A stretch of DNA of 64,000 nucleotides from Niveispirillum sp. SYP-B3756 (GTDB lineage: Bacteria; Pseudomonadota; Alphaproteobacteria; Azospirillales; Azospirillaceae): NCBI RefSeq assembly GCF_009495745.1, contig NZ_WIDQ01000003.1, positions 434,001-498,000 on the forward strand, in the 5' to 3' direction. Under the pieces are notes generated by a model that was given only the letters and a program-made list of their open reading frames with translations, had not been told where the DNA came from and ran no database searches. Both the position numbers and the translations under genes were made by a program. This document shows positions 28,333-36,958 of the stretch, one piece after another. Every line of letters begins with the position of its first letter. Position 1 is the stretch's first letter.

Positions 28333-29055
28333 CTAAGCCGTCGCTGACGCGGTCGGGGTGGCGAAGATTGCCGCCACCTCCGCCGCCGTCAGTTCCCGCC
28401 ATTCCCCCTCTGCCAGATCGCCCAGAACCAGCCCGCCGACGGCGTGGCGGTGCAGGCTTTCCACATGGTTGCCGACAGCGGCGAACATGCGGCGAATCTG
28501 GTGGTAACGCCCCTCCTGAATGGTCAACCGCGCCCGCTTTTCCCCCAACACCTCCAGCATGGCCGGCAGCAGGGGCGTCTTTTCCGATTTCAGCATCAGC
28601 GTGCCGCTGGCAAACACCGCTGCCTCCTCCCCCGTCAGCGGGCGGGCCAGTTCCGCCTCATAGACTTTAGGCACATTGGCCTTAGGCGAGATGATGCGGT
28701 GCAGTAGCTGGCCGTCATCGGTCAGCAGCAACAGGCCCGTCGTATCCCGGTCCAGCCGGCCGACGGGGGCCATGATCGGGTTGCGATATTCAAACCGCTC
28801 CGGCAACAATTCATAGACGACGCGGCCCGGATCGCTGGTGGAACAAGTGTAGCCGGCCGGCTTGTGCAGCATCAGTACCGTGCCCTGCGGCGGGTCCAGC
28901 GGTTCATCATCAATCAGGATGTCGCCATGGTCGGCCTTGTCATCGGCGGCCAGTGCGGTGCCGTCGCGCCGGGTGACACGGCCCTCCCGCAACAGCATTT
29001 TCACATCGCGCTGGCTGCCATAGCCCAGATTGGCGATCAGCCGGACGAGACGCAT
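28333..29055 (-). CDS. rRNA pseudouridine synthase, RsuA/RluB/E family
   Basis: 240 residues. The N-terminal S4 domain (MRLVRLIANLGYGSQRDVKMLLREGRV) is followed by the catalytic domain with PVGRLDRDTTGLLLLTDDG (catalytic Asp in GRLD) and YHQIRRMFAAVGNHV. It isomerises uridine to pseudouridine in rRNA; the N-terminal S4 domain and size fit RsuA (16S U516), but RluE cannot be excluded. A REP-like palindrome lies upstream. Confidence 0.9.
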   Translation of the reverse strand: MRLVRLIANLGYGSQRDVKMLLREGRVTRRDGTALAADDKADHGDILIDDEPLDPPQGTVLMLHKPAGYTCSTSDPGRVVYELLPERFEYRNPIMAPVGRLDRDTTGLLLLTDDGQLLHRIISPKANVPKVYEAELARPLTGEEAAVFASGTLMLKSEKTPLLPAMLEVLGEKRARLTIQEGRYHQIRRMFAAVGNHVESLHRHAVGGLVLGDLAEGEWRELTAAEVAAIFATPTASATA

Positions 29056-29102
29056 AGGGGTATTCCTTGGGGATGGTGATGGTAAACATCGCCGCTCTCT
29101 CC

Positions 29103-29189
29103 ACCGTCACCCCGGCGAAGGCCGGGGTCCAGGGGCCACAAGCGCTTTGCTCTACGATACTGGACCCCGGCCGCAGCATGGGTGACGGT
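29103..29189. repeat. REP-like palindromic element, copy 3 (inverted core, decayed arm)
   Basis: The outer arm ACCGTCACCCCGGCGAAGG matches copy 2, but the core is in the opposite orientation (caagcgctttgctctacgat) and the right arm is mutated (GCAGCATGGGTGACGGT). It lies between ftsE and rsuA. Confidence 0.85.
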
Positions 29190-29216
29190 GGTATCTGGCA
29201 GACATGGCGCGCGCCC

Positions 29217-29918
29217 TCAAACCGGGGCCGGCTCCAGCGCCTCACCGGGTTTCAGCCACCAGGAGGCCTCGGCCAGCTTGCCTTCAAACAGTTCCAGCAT
29301 CGGGCGCTTCATGCGGTCGATCAGGCCCCAATCATGGGTGGCCACCACCACCGTGGTGCCCTGCTTGTTCAGTTCGATGAACAGCCGCATGATTTTCAGC
29401 GACATGTCGCGGTCGATATTGCCGGTCGGCTCGTCCGCGACAATCAGTTGCGGGCTGTTGATCACAGCGCGGGCCACCGCGACCAACTGTTTCTGACCGC
29501 CCGACAGGGTGGGCGGCAGGGCGTGCAGCTTGTCGGCCAGCCCGACCCAGGCCAGCAGGTCGCCCACCCCTTCGCGCACATGTTTTTCGTCATGCCCGGC
29601 AATGCGCAGCGGCAGCGCTACATTGTCGAACACGGTCATATGGTCCAGCAGGCGGAAATCCTGGAACACCACGCCGATGCGGCGACGCAGGTCCGGCAGC
29701 TTGGCGCGCGGTACCTTGGAAAGCTGTTCGCCAAACAGGGTGATCAACCCGCGCGACGGGCGTTCCGACAGGTATAACAGCTTCAACAGGCTGGATTTGC
29801 CGGCCCCGGTGGGGCCGGTCAGGAACTGGAATGAACCGGGGGCCAGCTCAAAACTCAGGTCGCGCAACACCTCCGGCCCATTGCCGTAGCGCAATCCCAC
29901 ATTCTCGAAACGGACCAC
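29217..29918 (-). CDS. ftsE: Cell-division ABC ATPase FtsE
   Basis: 233 residues. The Walker A motif is GPTGAGKSS, the ABC signature LSGGQKQ and the Walker B ADEPTGNID. The FtsE-typical features are MVRFENVGLRYGNGPEVLRDLSF and the ERPSRGLITLFG region. FtsE normally pairs with the membrane protein FtsX to activate peptidoglycan hydrolases at the septum. Here no ftsX follows: only a REP-like element and then rsuA lie downstream. ftsX must therefore be elsewhere or lost. Confidence 0.9.
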   Translation of the reverse strand: MVRFENVGLRYGNGPEVLRDLSFELAPGSFQFLTGPTGAGKSSLLKLLYLSERPSRGLITLFGEQLSKVPRAKLPDLRRRIGVVFQDFRLLDHMTVFDNVALPLRIAGHDEKHVREGVGDLLAWVGLADKLHALPPTLSGGQKQLVAVARAVINSPQLIVADEPTGNIDRDMSLKIMRLFIELNKQGTTVVVATHDWGLIDRMKRPMLELFEGKLAEASWWLKPGEALEPAPV

Positions 29919-29953
29919 CCGGCACGCTCCCTTGCTTCAACCCTGCTGAACAG

Positions 29954-30107
29954 CCACCCTTGTTGAAGGCATGGCCTTCGACAAGGGTGGAGGCTGGCGA
30001 CCGCCAGCCCGCGCACCCATGTGCGCGCAAGCCAAGCCCGCGGAGGCGGGCGCCCGGCGCCTGAGGGAACAAGAAGTCCTGTTTGATCGGTTCCGATCAA
30101 ACAGGAC
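29954..30107 (-). terminator. Cluster of four stem-loops between the ParA-like gene and ftsE
   Basis: Four consecutive inverted repeats fill the gap: a 17-bp arm pair with one mismatch (29954-29990), GGCTGGC/GCCAGCC (29992-30009), GCGCAC/GTGCGC (30011-30026) and a perfect 15-bp stem with a 2-nt loop (30076-30107). The last lies directly after the ParA-like stop and probably terminates that transcript. Confidence 0.6.
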
Positions 30108-30112
30108 CGATA

Positions 30113-30961
30113 TCAAACGCAGCCGGCGCCGACTGCTTCAACCGGCGTGCCGGCATGGACGCTTTCGCGCACCGGCACCAGCCCCACCCGTTCAAACGAA
30201 GCCAGCGTCTCGTCGGCCCAGGCCTTCAGGTCGGTCAGGCCGCCATGGCCGGTCCAGACATCAATGCCGAAGCGCTTTTCCAGATCGTTCTCGGTCAGCT
30301 TCAGCGCATCGCGGACGGAAATCAGCTCGCGTTCCAGCAGGTTCCAGATGTCGCTTTCGCAGCGCTTCATGGTGACGATATGCACGCCCATGTTCTGGAA
30401 TGCCTTCAACCGCTTGAAGGCGCTGTCATTTTCATAGGCGCCGAAGCCGCCCGCCACCTCGTTCAGCACAACATAGCGGCGGCCGATGGGCAGCCACTCA
30501 TTCTTGTCGAAGCTGTACTGGATCAAGGCGCGCGCATCTTCGATCGCCTGACCCTCGGCCTTGGTGGTCACCACCAGATCGATGGGCGGGGAATTGCGGC
30601 GGCGCAGCAGGGAGCCGGCGTTGCGCGCCTCCGACCAGGCGAACAGTTCGGCGGCCACATTGGCGCCGACATCGATGATATAGCCGCCTTCCAGCACGGT
30701 GCGGCCGAACTCATCCCAATATTTGATGGCCAGATTCGGGTCGGTCGAGCTTTTCACCTTGGTCAGGTCTTCGCCGATTCCCAGTTCCTTCACATGGTGG
30801 AACAGGCGGCCGAACTTGGACCGGTTGTTCAGGCTGTCGCTATCCGCGGCGGCGAGCTTGACCGGGACGCCCTTCTGCTCGTGCTGCAGCACAAGCAGTT
30901 GCGCCGTCAGGGTCTTGCCCTGACCGCCCGTCTTCGCCATCGAGATGAAGGTCCGCGTCAT
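30113..30961 (-). CDS. ParA/MinD-like P-loop ATPase, no ParB partner
   Basis: 282 residues from the ATG at 30961, preceded by an AGGAG site; a much longer frame upstream lacks supporting features. A deviant Walker A (SMAKTGGQGKTLTAQLL, residues ~7-23) opens the protein. IIDVGANVAAELFAW, DLVVTTKAEGQAIEDARALIQYS and RRYVVLNEVAGGFGAYEN follow. Such ATPases partition cargo, chromosome or plasmid, or position complexes. No ParB, MinE or plasmid gene is adjacent; the neighbours are moaB and ispE. The function is unknown. Confidence 0.7.
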   Translation of the reverse strand: MTRTFISMAKTGGQGKTLTAQLLVLQHEQKGVPVKLAAADSDSLNNRSKFGRLFHHVKELGIGEDLTKVKSSTDPNLAIKYWDEFGRTVLEGGYIIDVGANVAAELFAWSEARNAGSLLRRRNSPPIDLVVTTKAEGQAIEDARALIQYSFDKNEWLPIGRRYVVLNEVAGGFGAYENDSAFKRLKAFQNMGVHIVTMKRCESDIWNLLERELISVRDALKLTENDLEKRFGIDVWTGHGGLTDLKAWADETLASFERVGLVPVRESVHAGTPVEAVGAGCV

Positions 30962-31128
30962 TCCAGTAATCTCCTGCGCCCAGCCTTGATCTTGTTGCGG
31001 ATCGCACCCCGGTTCCGGTCCCCCTGGCGGGGTGCGGCCCGCGAGCGCGGAATCGTTACCCGTTTTCAGCGGCCCCTTCAATGGCGGTGGCCGTCGCTTG
31101 CCCGTTTTTGCCACAGCTACTCCCGCTT

Positions 31129-31659
31129 TCACACTTCCGTCAGGCGCGGCATCAGCTCCACAAGGTTGCAGGGACGATGCCGATTGTCCAACTGCCATTT
31201 CAAAATCAGGTCCCAGCCATCGCGGCAGGCGCTGGGGCTGCCCGGCAGGGCAAACAGATAGGTGCCGCCGGCCAGCCCGCCGGTGGCACGCGATTGCAGG
31301 GCAGAGGTGCCGATCTTCTCAAAAGACAGCCAGCGGAACATCTCGCCAAACCCGTCAATCTTCTTCTCAAACAGGCTTTCAAAGGCCTCCGGCGTCACGT
31401 CGCGGCCGGTCAGGCCGGTGCCGCCGGTGGAGATGACGACATCGATCTGCGGATCGGCGATCCAGCGGCGCAGCTGGTCAACAATGGCGCGCACATCGTC
31501 GCGCACGATGGCGCGGTCGGCCAGATTATGCCCATCAGCCGTCAGCCGCTCCGCCAGCGTGTCGCCGGATTTATCGGTCGTCAGGTCGCGCGTGTCCGAC
31601 ACGGTCAGCACGGCGATATTCACGGGCAGGAAGGGGCGGCTTTCATCGATACGGGCCAT
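31129..31659 (-). CDS. moaB: Molybdenum cofactor biosynthesis protein MoaB
   Basis: 176 residues starting at 31659, where GGAGGT sits 6 nt upstream. An earlier in-frame ATG at 31677 lies within that ribosome site and is unlikely. The MPT-binding/MogA-MoaB fold signature is IAVLTVSDTRDLTTDKSGDTLAERLTADGH, followed by DVVISTGGTGLTGRDVTPEA and FALPGSPSACRDGWD. It adenylylates molybdopterin during molybdenum cofactor synthesis. It is downstream of ispE on the same strand. Confidence 0.94.
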   Translation of the reverse strand: MARIDESRPFLPVNIAVLTVSDTRDLTTDKSGDTLAERLTADGHNLADRAIVRDDVRAIVDQLRRWIADPQIDVVISTGGTGLTGRDVTPEAFESLFEKKIDGFGEMFRWLSFEKIGTSALQSRATGGLAGGTYLFALPGSPSACRDGWDLILKWQLDNRHRPCNLVELMPRLTEV

Positions 31660-31697
31660 GGCGGCACCTCCGGTCAAACGGGCAGACAGGGGCAGGA

Positions 31698-32594
31698 TCA
31701 GGCTTCCACCCGCTCCACATCAGAAACATCATTCACCAGCCCCGCCGCCTGCACCCACCAGTGCGGGCGGGCGCGGGTGATCAGCTGGGCGGCCAGCATG
31801 GCCGTTTCCGCGTCAGCATAAAGCCCGAAGCAGGTGGCCCCGCTGCCTGACATGCGGGCCAGCAGGCTGCCCGGCGTGGCGTCCAATGCTGCCAACACCT
31901 CCGCCACCGCCGGGCACAGGCTTTGCGCGGCCAGCGTCAGGTCGTTGCGGCGCTGCTGCAGCGCGCGGGCCAGTTCAACCACATCATCGGGCATCGGGTC
32001 CAGCCGGTCGGCATTGGAATAGGCCCCGGTACGGGCGCCGAACACCTTGGCCGTATGCAGCCCGGCGCCGGGATTGACCAGCACCACCCAGGCTTCCGGC
32101 AAATCGGGTGCCGGGGTCAGCAGCGTGCCGGTCTCCGCGAAATAGGCGGTGCGCCCGGCCAGACAGACCGGCACATCGGCCCCCAGTTTCGGCGCCACCG
32201 CCGCCAGGGCCGGATGATCCGCAGGCAATTCCCACAGAGCCGCCAGGGCGCGCAGGGCGGCGGCGGCATCGGCCGACCCGCCGCCAATGCCGGACGCCAC
32301 CGGCAGGTTTTTCACCAGCGTCACCGCCACATCGGGGGCCCGGCCCAGTTCCGCCGCCAGCGCCTTCACCGCCTTTGCCACCAGATTGCTGTCCGTATCC
32401 TCCATCAACAAAGGCAGGGCGAACGGCCCCTGAATGGACAGGCTGAAATAGGCAGATGGGGCCACTTCCACCATGTCATGTGCGCTGGCAAAGGCCACCA
32501 GACTGTCCAGCCGGTGATAGCCATCGGCGTTACGCCCCAGCACATGGAGATAGAGATTAAGCTTCGCGGCGGCGGCGGCACGGATCAACGGCAT
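31698..32594 (-). CDS. ispE: 4-diphosphocytidyl-2-C-methyl-D-erythritol kinase
   Basis: 298 residues counted from the ATG at 32594; another start at 32609 adds five residues. It is a GHMP kinase with AKLNLYLHVLGRNADGYHRLDSLVAFA at the N-terminus, the glycine-rich ATP loop LPVASGIGGGSADAAAALRAL and the C-terminal MSGSGATCFGLY. It phosphorylates CDP-methylerythritol in the MEP isoprenoid pathway, essential in most alphaproteobacteria. Confidence 0.94.
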   Translation of the reverse strand: MPLIRAAAAAKLNLYLHVLGRNADGYHRLDSLVAFASAHDMVEVAPSAYFSLSIQGPFALPLLMEDTDSNLVAKAVKALAAELGRAPDVAVTLVKNLPVASGIGGGSADAAAALRALAALWELPADHPALAAVAPKLGADVPVCLAGRTAYFAETGTLLTPAPDLPEAWVVLVNPGAGLHTAKVFGARTGAYSNADRLDPMPDDVVELARALQQRRNDLTLAAQSLCPAVAEVLAALDATPGSLLARMSGSGATCFGLYADAETAMLAAQLITRARPHWWVQAAGLVNDVSDVERVEA

Positions 32595-32691
32595 GGCGGG
32601 CGGACCCATCGAATGGCTGTTGCAAACTGTTTACTTGGTACTTCCAATAAGGCGCGATATCCAGGATTGTCACCACACGGGATGATACGCC

Positions 32692-33195
32692 ATGGACCTG
32701 AAGCCTTTCATTCCCTATCTCGCCATCGGTCTGGCCATTTTATTGCTGGCCCGCCGCACCCGCAGCGCGCGCCGGGTGCGCGGCTGGGCCATTTTGCTGG
32801 TGCTGGGCCTGTTGAGCCTTGCCATCGGCTTTTATGTCTATGGCCATATCATGGTCGGCCCCCATGTCAGCGGCCTGGGCGGGCTGGCGATTGTCGCAGC
32901 CCTGCTGGCCGGCATCGGCTGCGGCCTCTATGCCGCCCGGCATATCCACCTGTTCCGCGATCCGGAAACCGGTCAGCCCATGTCACGGCTGACTGTCACC
33001 GGCCTGCTGTTCATCGTCGCTCTGGTGGTGGTGAAACAGGGGGCGCGGCATCTGGGGCTGGAAAGCCCGGATGAACATGGCTTCGGCCTGCTGTCGGACA
33101 GCCTGTTCGCGCTGGCCATGGGCACCGTCTTCACCCGCCAGATTCTCTTGCTGCGCCGGGCCAAGGCCCTGCCCCCGCACGGCGCCACCGCCTGA
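32692..33195 (+). CDS. Membrane protein, DUF1453/CcdC-like
   Basis: 167 residues with four to five hydrophobic segments (FIPYLAIGLAILLLARR, GWAILLVLGLLSLAIGFYVYG, GLAIVAALLAGIGCGLYAA, LTVTGLLFIVALVVV, LLSDSLFALAMGTVF). The pattern of R-rich loops and the HIHLFRDPETGQ segment suggest a CcdC/DUF1453-like membrane protein; the assignment is tentative. It is transcribed divergently from ispE and ends in a hairpin terminator. Confidence 0.72.
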   Translation: MDLKPFIPYLAIGLAILLLARRTRSARRVRGWAILLVLGLLSLAIGFYVYGHIMVGPHVSGLGGLAIVAALLAGIGCGLYAARHIHLFRDPETGQPMSRLTVTGLLFIVALVVVKQGARHLGLESPDEHGFGLLSDSLFALAMGTVFTRQILLLRRAKALPPHGATA

Positions 33196-33213
33196 CATCA
33201 CCCGAAACCATAA

Positions 33214-33236
33214 GGGGCTGCGGCAAACGCGGCCCC
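33214..33236 (+). terminator. Hairpin terminator after the membrane protein
   Basis: A 9-bp stem with a 5-nt loop (GGGGCTGCG with CGCGGCCCC) runs into GCTTTTCG. It separates the membrane-protein gene from pepF. Confidence 0.6.
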
Positions 33237-33284
33237 GCTTTTCGTTCAGCCCTTCCTGCCGACAACCAGAAAAAGAGCAATCCC

Positions 33285-35195
33285 ATGCACAGTCACACCC
33301 GTTTGCAGACCCGTCTGGCCGGGGCCGCCGCCATTGCCCTGTTTGCGGCATGTGCCCCCCTCAGCTTCGCCCAGGCCCAGCAGGCCCCTGCCGCCGCCGC
33401 TGCGGCCAAGGTGGATGAACGCTATGTCTGGGATTTGACGACGCTCTATAAGGACCGCGCCGCCTGGGACGCAGAGCGCAAGGCCATTGCCGCCGAACTG
33501 CCGTCGCTGGCGGCGCTGCAGGGCACGCTGGGCAAGGATGCCGCCAGCCTGCGCACCGCCCTGGACAAGCTGTCCGCCATCCGGCTGCGCATGAACCGGC
33601 TGTCGGTCTATATGTCCACCCAGTTCAGCACCGATGCCCGCGATCAGGCCGCCCAAGAGGGCAGCAATCTGGTGCGCCAGTTGGGCGCCGATATCGGTGC
33701 CGCCACCGCCTGGATGGACCCGGAAATCCAGGAACTGGGGGCCGACAAGGTGGAGGCCTTCATCAAGGCCGACAAGGGGCTGGAAAAGCACGCCTTTGGC
33801 CTGCGCGACACGCTGCGCATGAAGGCCCACACGCTGGGCCATGAGACGGAGGCCGCCTTGGCTGCCGTGGGCCCTGCCATGTACAATGCCGGCTCCACCT
33901 ATCAGCTGCTCACCAGCTCCGATATTGACTGGCCCAGCGTCACCCTGCCTGACGGGTCGAAGGTGAAGGTCAATCAGGTGGGCTATTCCAAGCTGCGGGA
34001 AAACCCCGACCGGGCCGTGCGCAAGCTGGCCTTTGACACGTTCTGGGGCAAGTTCGGCCAATATACCAATACCGATGGCAGCCTGCTGTCCAACCGCATC
34101 CAGGCCGGCGTGGCCATGGCCAAGCTGCGCCATTATCCCAGTGCTGTCGCCGCCTCCCTGGCCGCCAACGATATCCCGGAAAGCGTCTATCGCACCCTGG
34201 TGGCAGAGGCAAACAAGGGTCTGCCGACCCTGCACCGCTATCTGAAGATCCGGCAGAAGATGCTGAACCTGCCCGATCTGCATTATTACGACATCTATCC
34301 GCCCATCGTGGCGCTGGACCGCAAATTCCCGATTGAAGAGGCCAAGAGCCTGACCCTGGCCGCCACCAAGCCGCTGGGCAAGGAATATGCCCGCAATCTG
34401 GAAGAGGCGCTGAAGGGCCGCTGGATGCATGTCTACCCGTCTGACACCAAGCGCCCCGGCGCCTATCAGACCGGTGTTTACGGTGTGCATCCGTTCGTGT
34501 TCCTGAACCATCAGGACACGTTCGACAGCGTGTCGACCTTCGCCCATGAATGGGGCCATGGGATGCATACCAAGCTGGCCGATGCGGCCCAGCCCTATGA
34601 AACCTCCGACTATTCCCTGTTCGTGGCAGAGGTTGCCTCCATCACCAACGAAGTGCTGCTGGCCGACTACATGCAGGGCCGGGCCAAGACGCGGGAAGAA
34701 AAGCTGTTCTTCCTAGGCCATGAGCTGGACAGCATCCGCAGCACCTTCTTCCGCCAAACCATGTTCGCCGAATTCGAACTGGCCACGCATGACGCCATGG
34801 AACGTGGGGAAGCCCTGTCAGGCCGCAAGATGAACGAGATCTATTGCGACTTGCTGAAGCGCTATCACGGCGACAAGGAAGGGGTGATGAAGATCGACCC
34901 GGCCTATTGTGCCGAATGGCAGATGGTGAACCATTTCTACCGTCCTTTCTATGTCTACCAGTACGCCACCTCCATGGCGGCGGCGGCCTATTTCGGCGAA
35001 CAGATCGGCAAGGGCGGGGAGAAGGAGCGGGATCGTTACCTGTCGGTGCTGAAGGCCGGCGGTTCGCAATATCCCTATCAGTTGCTGAAGCAGGCAGGCG
35101 TGGATCTGGCCACGCCTGTGCCCTATCAGGCCCTGATCCGTCGCATGGACAAGATCATGGATGAGGTTGAGAAGCTGCTGGCGGAAAAGAAGTAA
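33285..35195 (+). CDS. pepF: M3-family oligoendopeptidase F, exported
   Basis: 636 residues with an N-terminal signal peptide (LAGAAAIALFAACAPLSFAQAQ). The oligoendopeptidase F domain (about 140-610) has the zinc motif HEWGHGMH, then EVASITNEVLLADY with the third zinc-ligand Glu. FVFLNHQDTFDSVSTFAHEWGHG is the family core. It cleaves short peptides. The signal peptide suggests a periplasmic location, unusual for cytosolic PepF but seen in other alphaproteobacterial M3 homologues. Confidence 0.91.
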   Translation: MHSHTRLQTRLAGAAAIALFAACAPLSFAQAQQAPAAAAAAKVDERYVWDLTTLYKDRAAWDAERKAIAAELPSLAALQGTLGKDAASLRTALDKLSAIRLRMNRLSVYMSTQFSTDARDQAAQEGSNLVRQLGADIGAATAWMDPEIQELGADKVEAFIKADKGLEKHAFGLRDTLRMKAHTLGHETEAALAAVGPAMYNAGSTYQLLTSSDIDWPSVTLPDGSKVKVNQVGYSKLRENPDRAVRKLAFDTFWGKFGQYTNTDGSLLSNRIQAGVAMAKLRHYPSAVAASLAANDIPESVYRTLVAEANKGLPTLHRYLKIRQKMLNLPDLHYYDIYPPIVALDRKFPIEEAKSLTLAATKPLGKEYARNLEEALKGRWMHVYPSDTKRPGAYQTGVYGVHPFVFLNHQDTFDSVSTFAHEWGHGMHTKLADAAQPYETSDYSLFVAEVASITNEVLLADYMQGRAKTREEKLFFLGHELDSIRSTFFRQTMFAEFELATHDAMERGEALSGRKMNEIYCDLLKRYHGDKEGVMKIDPAYCAEWQMVNHFYRPFYVYQYATSMAAAAYFGEQIGKGGEKERDRYLSVLKAGGSQYPYQLLKQAGVDLATPVPYQALIRRMDKIMDEVEKLLAEKK

Positions 35196-35209
35196 CAGGG
35201 TTCCACAAG

Positions 35210-35237
35210 CCCCCGCCGGTGCTTTTGCCGGCGGGGG
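35210..35237 (+). terminator. Hairpin between pepF and xseA
   Basis: A 10-bp stem CCCCCGCCGG/CCGGCGGGGG encloses an 8-nt loop. No long T-run follows. It may end pepF transcription or attenuate readthrough to xseA. Confidence 0.45.
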
Positions 35238-35292
35238 TAAGTGTCTTCCCCCTTGGCCCGGTGCCGCCCAGCCGGCTATCATCCCGGCCATC

Positions 35293-36888
35293 ATGAGCGA
35301 TTTCCTCCCCGATCCCCCCCGCCCCGGCAGCAACCTGCCCGAACTTTCCGTCAGCGACCTGTCGCGCGCCCTGAAGCGCACGGTGGAGGAAGCGTTCGGC
35401 TATGTCCGGGTGCGGGGTGAGATCAGCCAGCCCAAGCGCCACACCTCCGGCCATCTCTATCTGCGGCTGAAGGATGATGCGGCGGTGATCGAGGCCGTCT
35501 GCTGGAAGGGTGTGGTGGCCCGGCTGGCCATCCGCCCGGAAGAGGGGATGGAGGTCATTTGCACCGGCAAGCTGACGACATATCCCGGCCGCAGCCAATA
35601 TCAGCTTGTCATCGACAGCATGGAACTGGCGGGCGAAGGCGCCCTGCTGAAAATGCTGGAGGAGCGCAAGCGCCGGCTGGCCGCCGAAGGCCTGTTCGCG
35701 CCGGAACGCAAGAAGCCCCTGCCCTTCCTGCCGCGCACCATCGGCGTCATCACCAGCCCGACCGGCGCCGTCATCCGCGACATTCTGCACCGGCTGGCCG
35801 ACCGGTTCCCCCGTCATGTCCTGCTCTGGCCCGTGGCCGTGCAGGGCGAAGGGGCGGCGGCCCAGGTGGCCCGCGCCATCCAGGGCTTCAACAGCCTGGA
35901 GGCCGGGGGCCGCGTGCCCCGGCCCGATCTGCTGATCGTGGCGCGCGGGGGCGGCAGCCTGGAAGATTTGATGGCCTTTAACGAGGAAATCGTGGTGCGG
36001 GCGGCCGCCGCCAGCCAGATTCCGCTGATTTCCGCCGTGGGTCATGAAACCGATACCACCCTGATCGATTTCGCCGCCGACCGCCGCGCCCCCACCCCCA
36101 CGGCTGCCGCCGAAATGGCCGTACCGGTGCGCAGCGAATTGCTGGCCCAGGTGCTGGATGACAGCCGGCGCCTGCATGGTTGCATGACCCGTGCGCTGGA
36201 ATTGCGCCGCCAGCATGTGGCCGGTCTGGCGCGGGGTCTGGGCGATCCGCAGGCCCTGCTGGAGGGGCTGGTGCAGCGGCTGGATGACCGGGCCGAACGG
36301 CTGGAACTGGCCATGCGCGGCGGGCTGGAACGCCGGGGTGTGGCCGTGCGCCAACTGGCCCTGAAGCTGCGCCACCCGCGCGACGTGCTGCAGATGGCGC
36401 GGCTGCGGCTGGAAACCGGCGGGCGCGGGTTGCGCGCCGGGCTGGCCACGGCCACACGGCTGGCCGATAGCCGCTATCAGACCCTGTCACAGCGGCTGAA
36501 TCTGGATTATCTGCGCCGCGATCTGGGCAAGGGGGCTGACCGGCTGGCCGACCTGCCGCCCCGGCTGGACCGCGCCTATGCCGCCCGACTGCGCGCAGCC
36601 GGGGACAAGCTGGCCAGCCTGTCGCAATTGCTGGAAAGCTATTCTTATCGCGGGGTGCTGGCGCGCGGATTCGCCCTGGTCACCGATGGAGATGGCACCC
36701 CGGTGACCAGGGCAGACGCAACCCATCCCGGCATGGCGGTGGATATCGCCTTTGCCGATGGCAAGGTGGCGGCCTTGATCGGCGATGACGGTACAATGCC
36801 GCCGCCGGCCGACCGGGAGCCGGACAATGGCCCGACGCCGCGGAAACGGTCAGCCCGCAAGGCCGTCGATCAGGGTACCCTGTTCTGA
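35293..36888 (+). CDS. xseA: Exodeoxyribonuclease VII large subunit
   Basis: 531 residues from the ATG at 35293 (MSDFLPDPPRPGSNLPELSVSDLSRALKRTVEEAFGYVRVRGEISQPK). An earlier in-frame start would lie inside the pepF coding region. An N-terminal OB-fold (about 20-110) is followed by the catalytic domain with FLPRTIGVITSPTGAVIRDI, DLLIVARGGGSLEDLMAFNEE and ISAVGHETDTTLIDFAADRRAPTPTAAAE. With XseB it degrades single-stranded DNA into oligonucleotides. The gene converges on the Cascade operon. Confidence 0.95.
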   Translation: MSDFLPDPPRPGSNLPELSVSDLSRALKRTVEEAFGYVRVRGEISQPKRHTSGHLYLRLKDDAAVIEAVCWKGVVARLAIRPEEGMEVICTGKLTTYPGRSQYQLVIDSMELAGEGALLKMLEERKRRLAAEGLFAPERKKPLPFLPRTIGVITSPTGAVIRDILHRLADRFPRHVLLWPVAVQGEGAAAQVARAIQGFNSLEAGGRVPRPDLLIVARGGGSLEDLMAFNEEIVVRAAAASQIPLISAVGHETDTTLIDFAADRRAPTPTAAAEMAVPVRSELLAQVLDDSRRLHGCMTRALELRRQHVAGLARGLGDPQALLEGLVQRLDDRAERLELAMRGGLERRGVAVRQLALKLRHPRDVLQMARLRLETGGRGLRAGLATATRLADSRYQTLSQRLNLDYLRRDLGKGADRLADLPPRLDRAYAARLRAAGDKLASLSQLLESYSYRGVLARGFALVTDGDGTPVTRADATHPGMAVDIAFADGKVAALIGDDGTMPPPADREPDNGPTPRKRSARKAVDQGTLF

Positions 36889-36919
36889 GCCCTGCTGAAT
36901 CGCTGATCGCAAACCATGT

Positions 36920-36957
36920 CCAACGCGCCTTGACCGCAACCGGTCAAGGCGCGTTGG
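36920..36957. terminator. Bidirectional hairpin between xseA and cas6e
   Basis: A perfect 16-bp inverted repeat with a 6-nt loop lies 31 bp after the xseA stop and 1 bp beyond the cas6e stop. There is no long T tract on either side. It is the natural end point of both convergent transcripts. Confidence 0.65.
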
Positions 36958-36958
36958 T

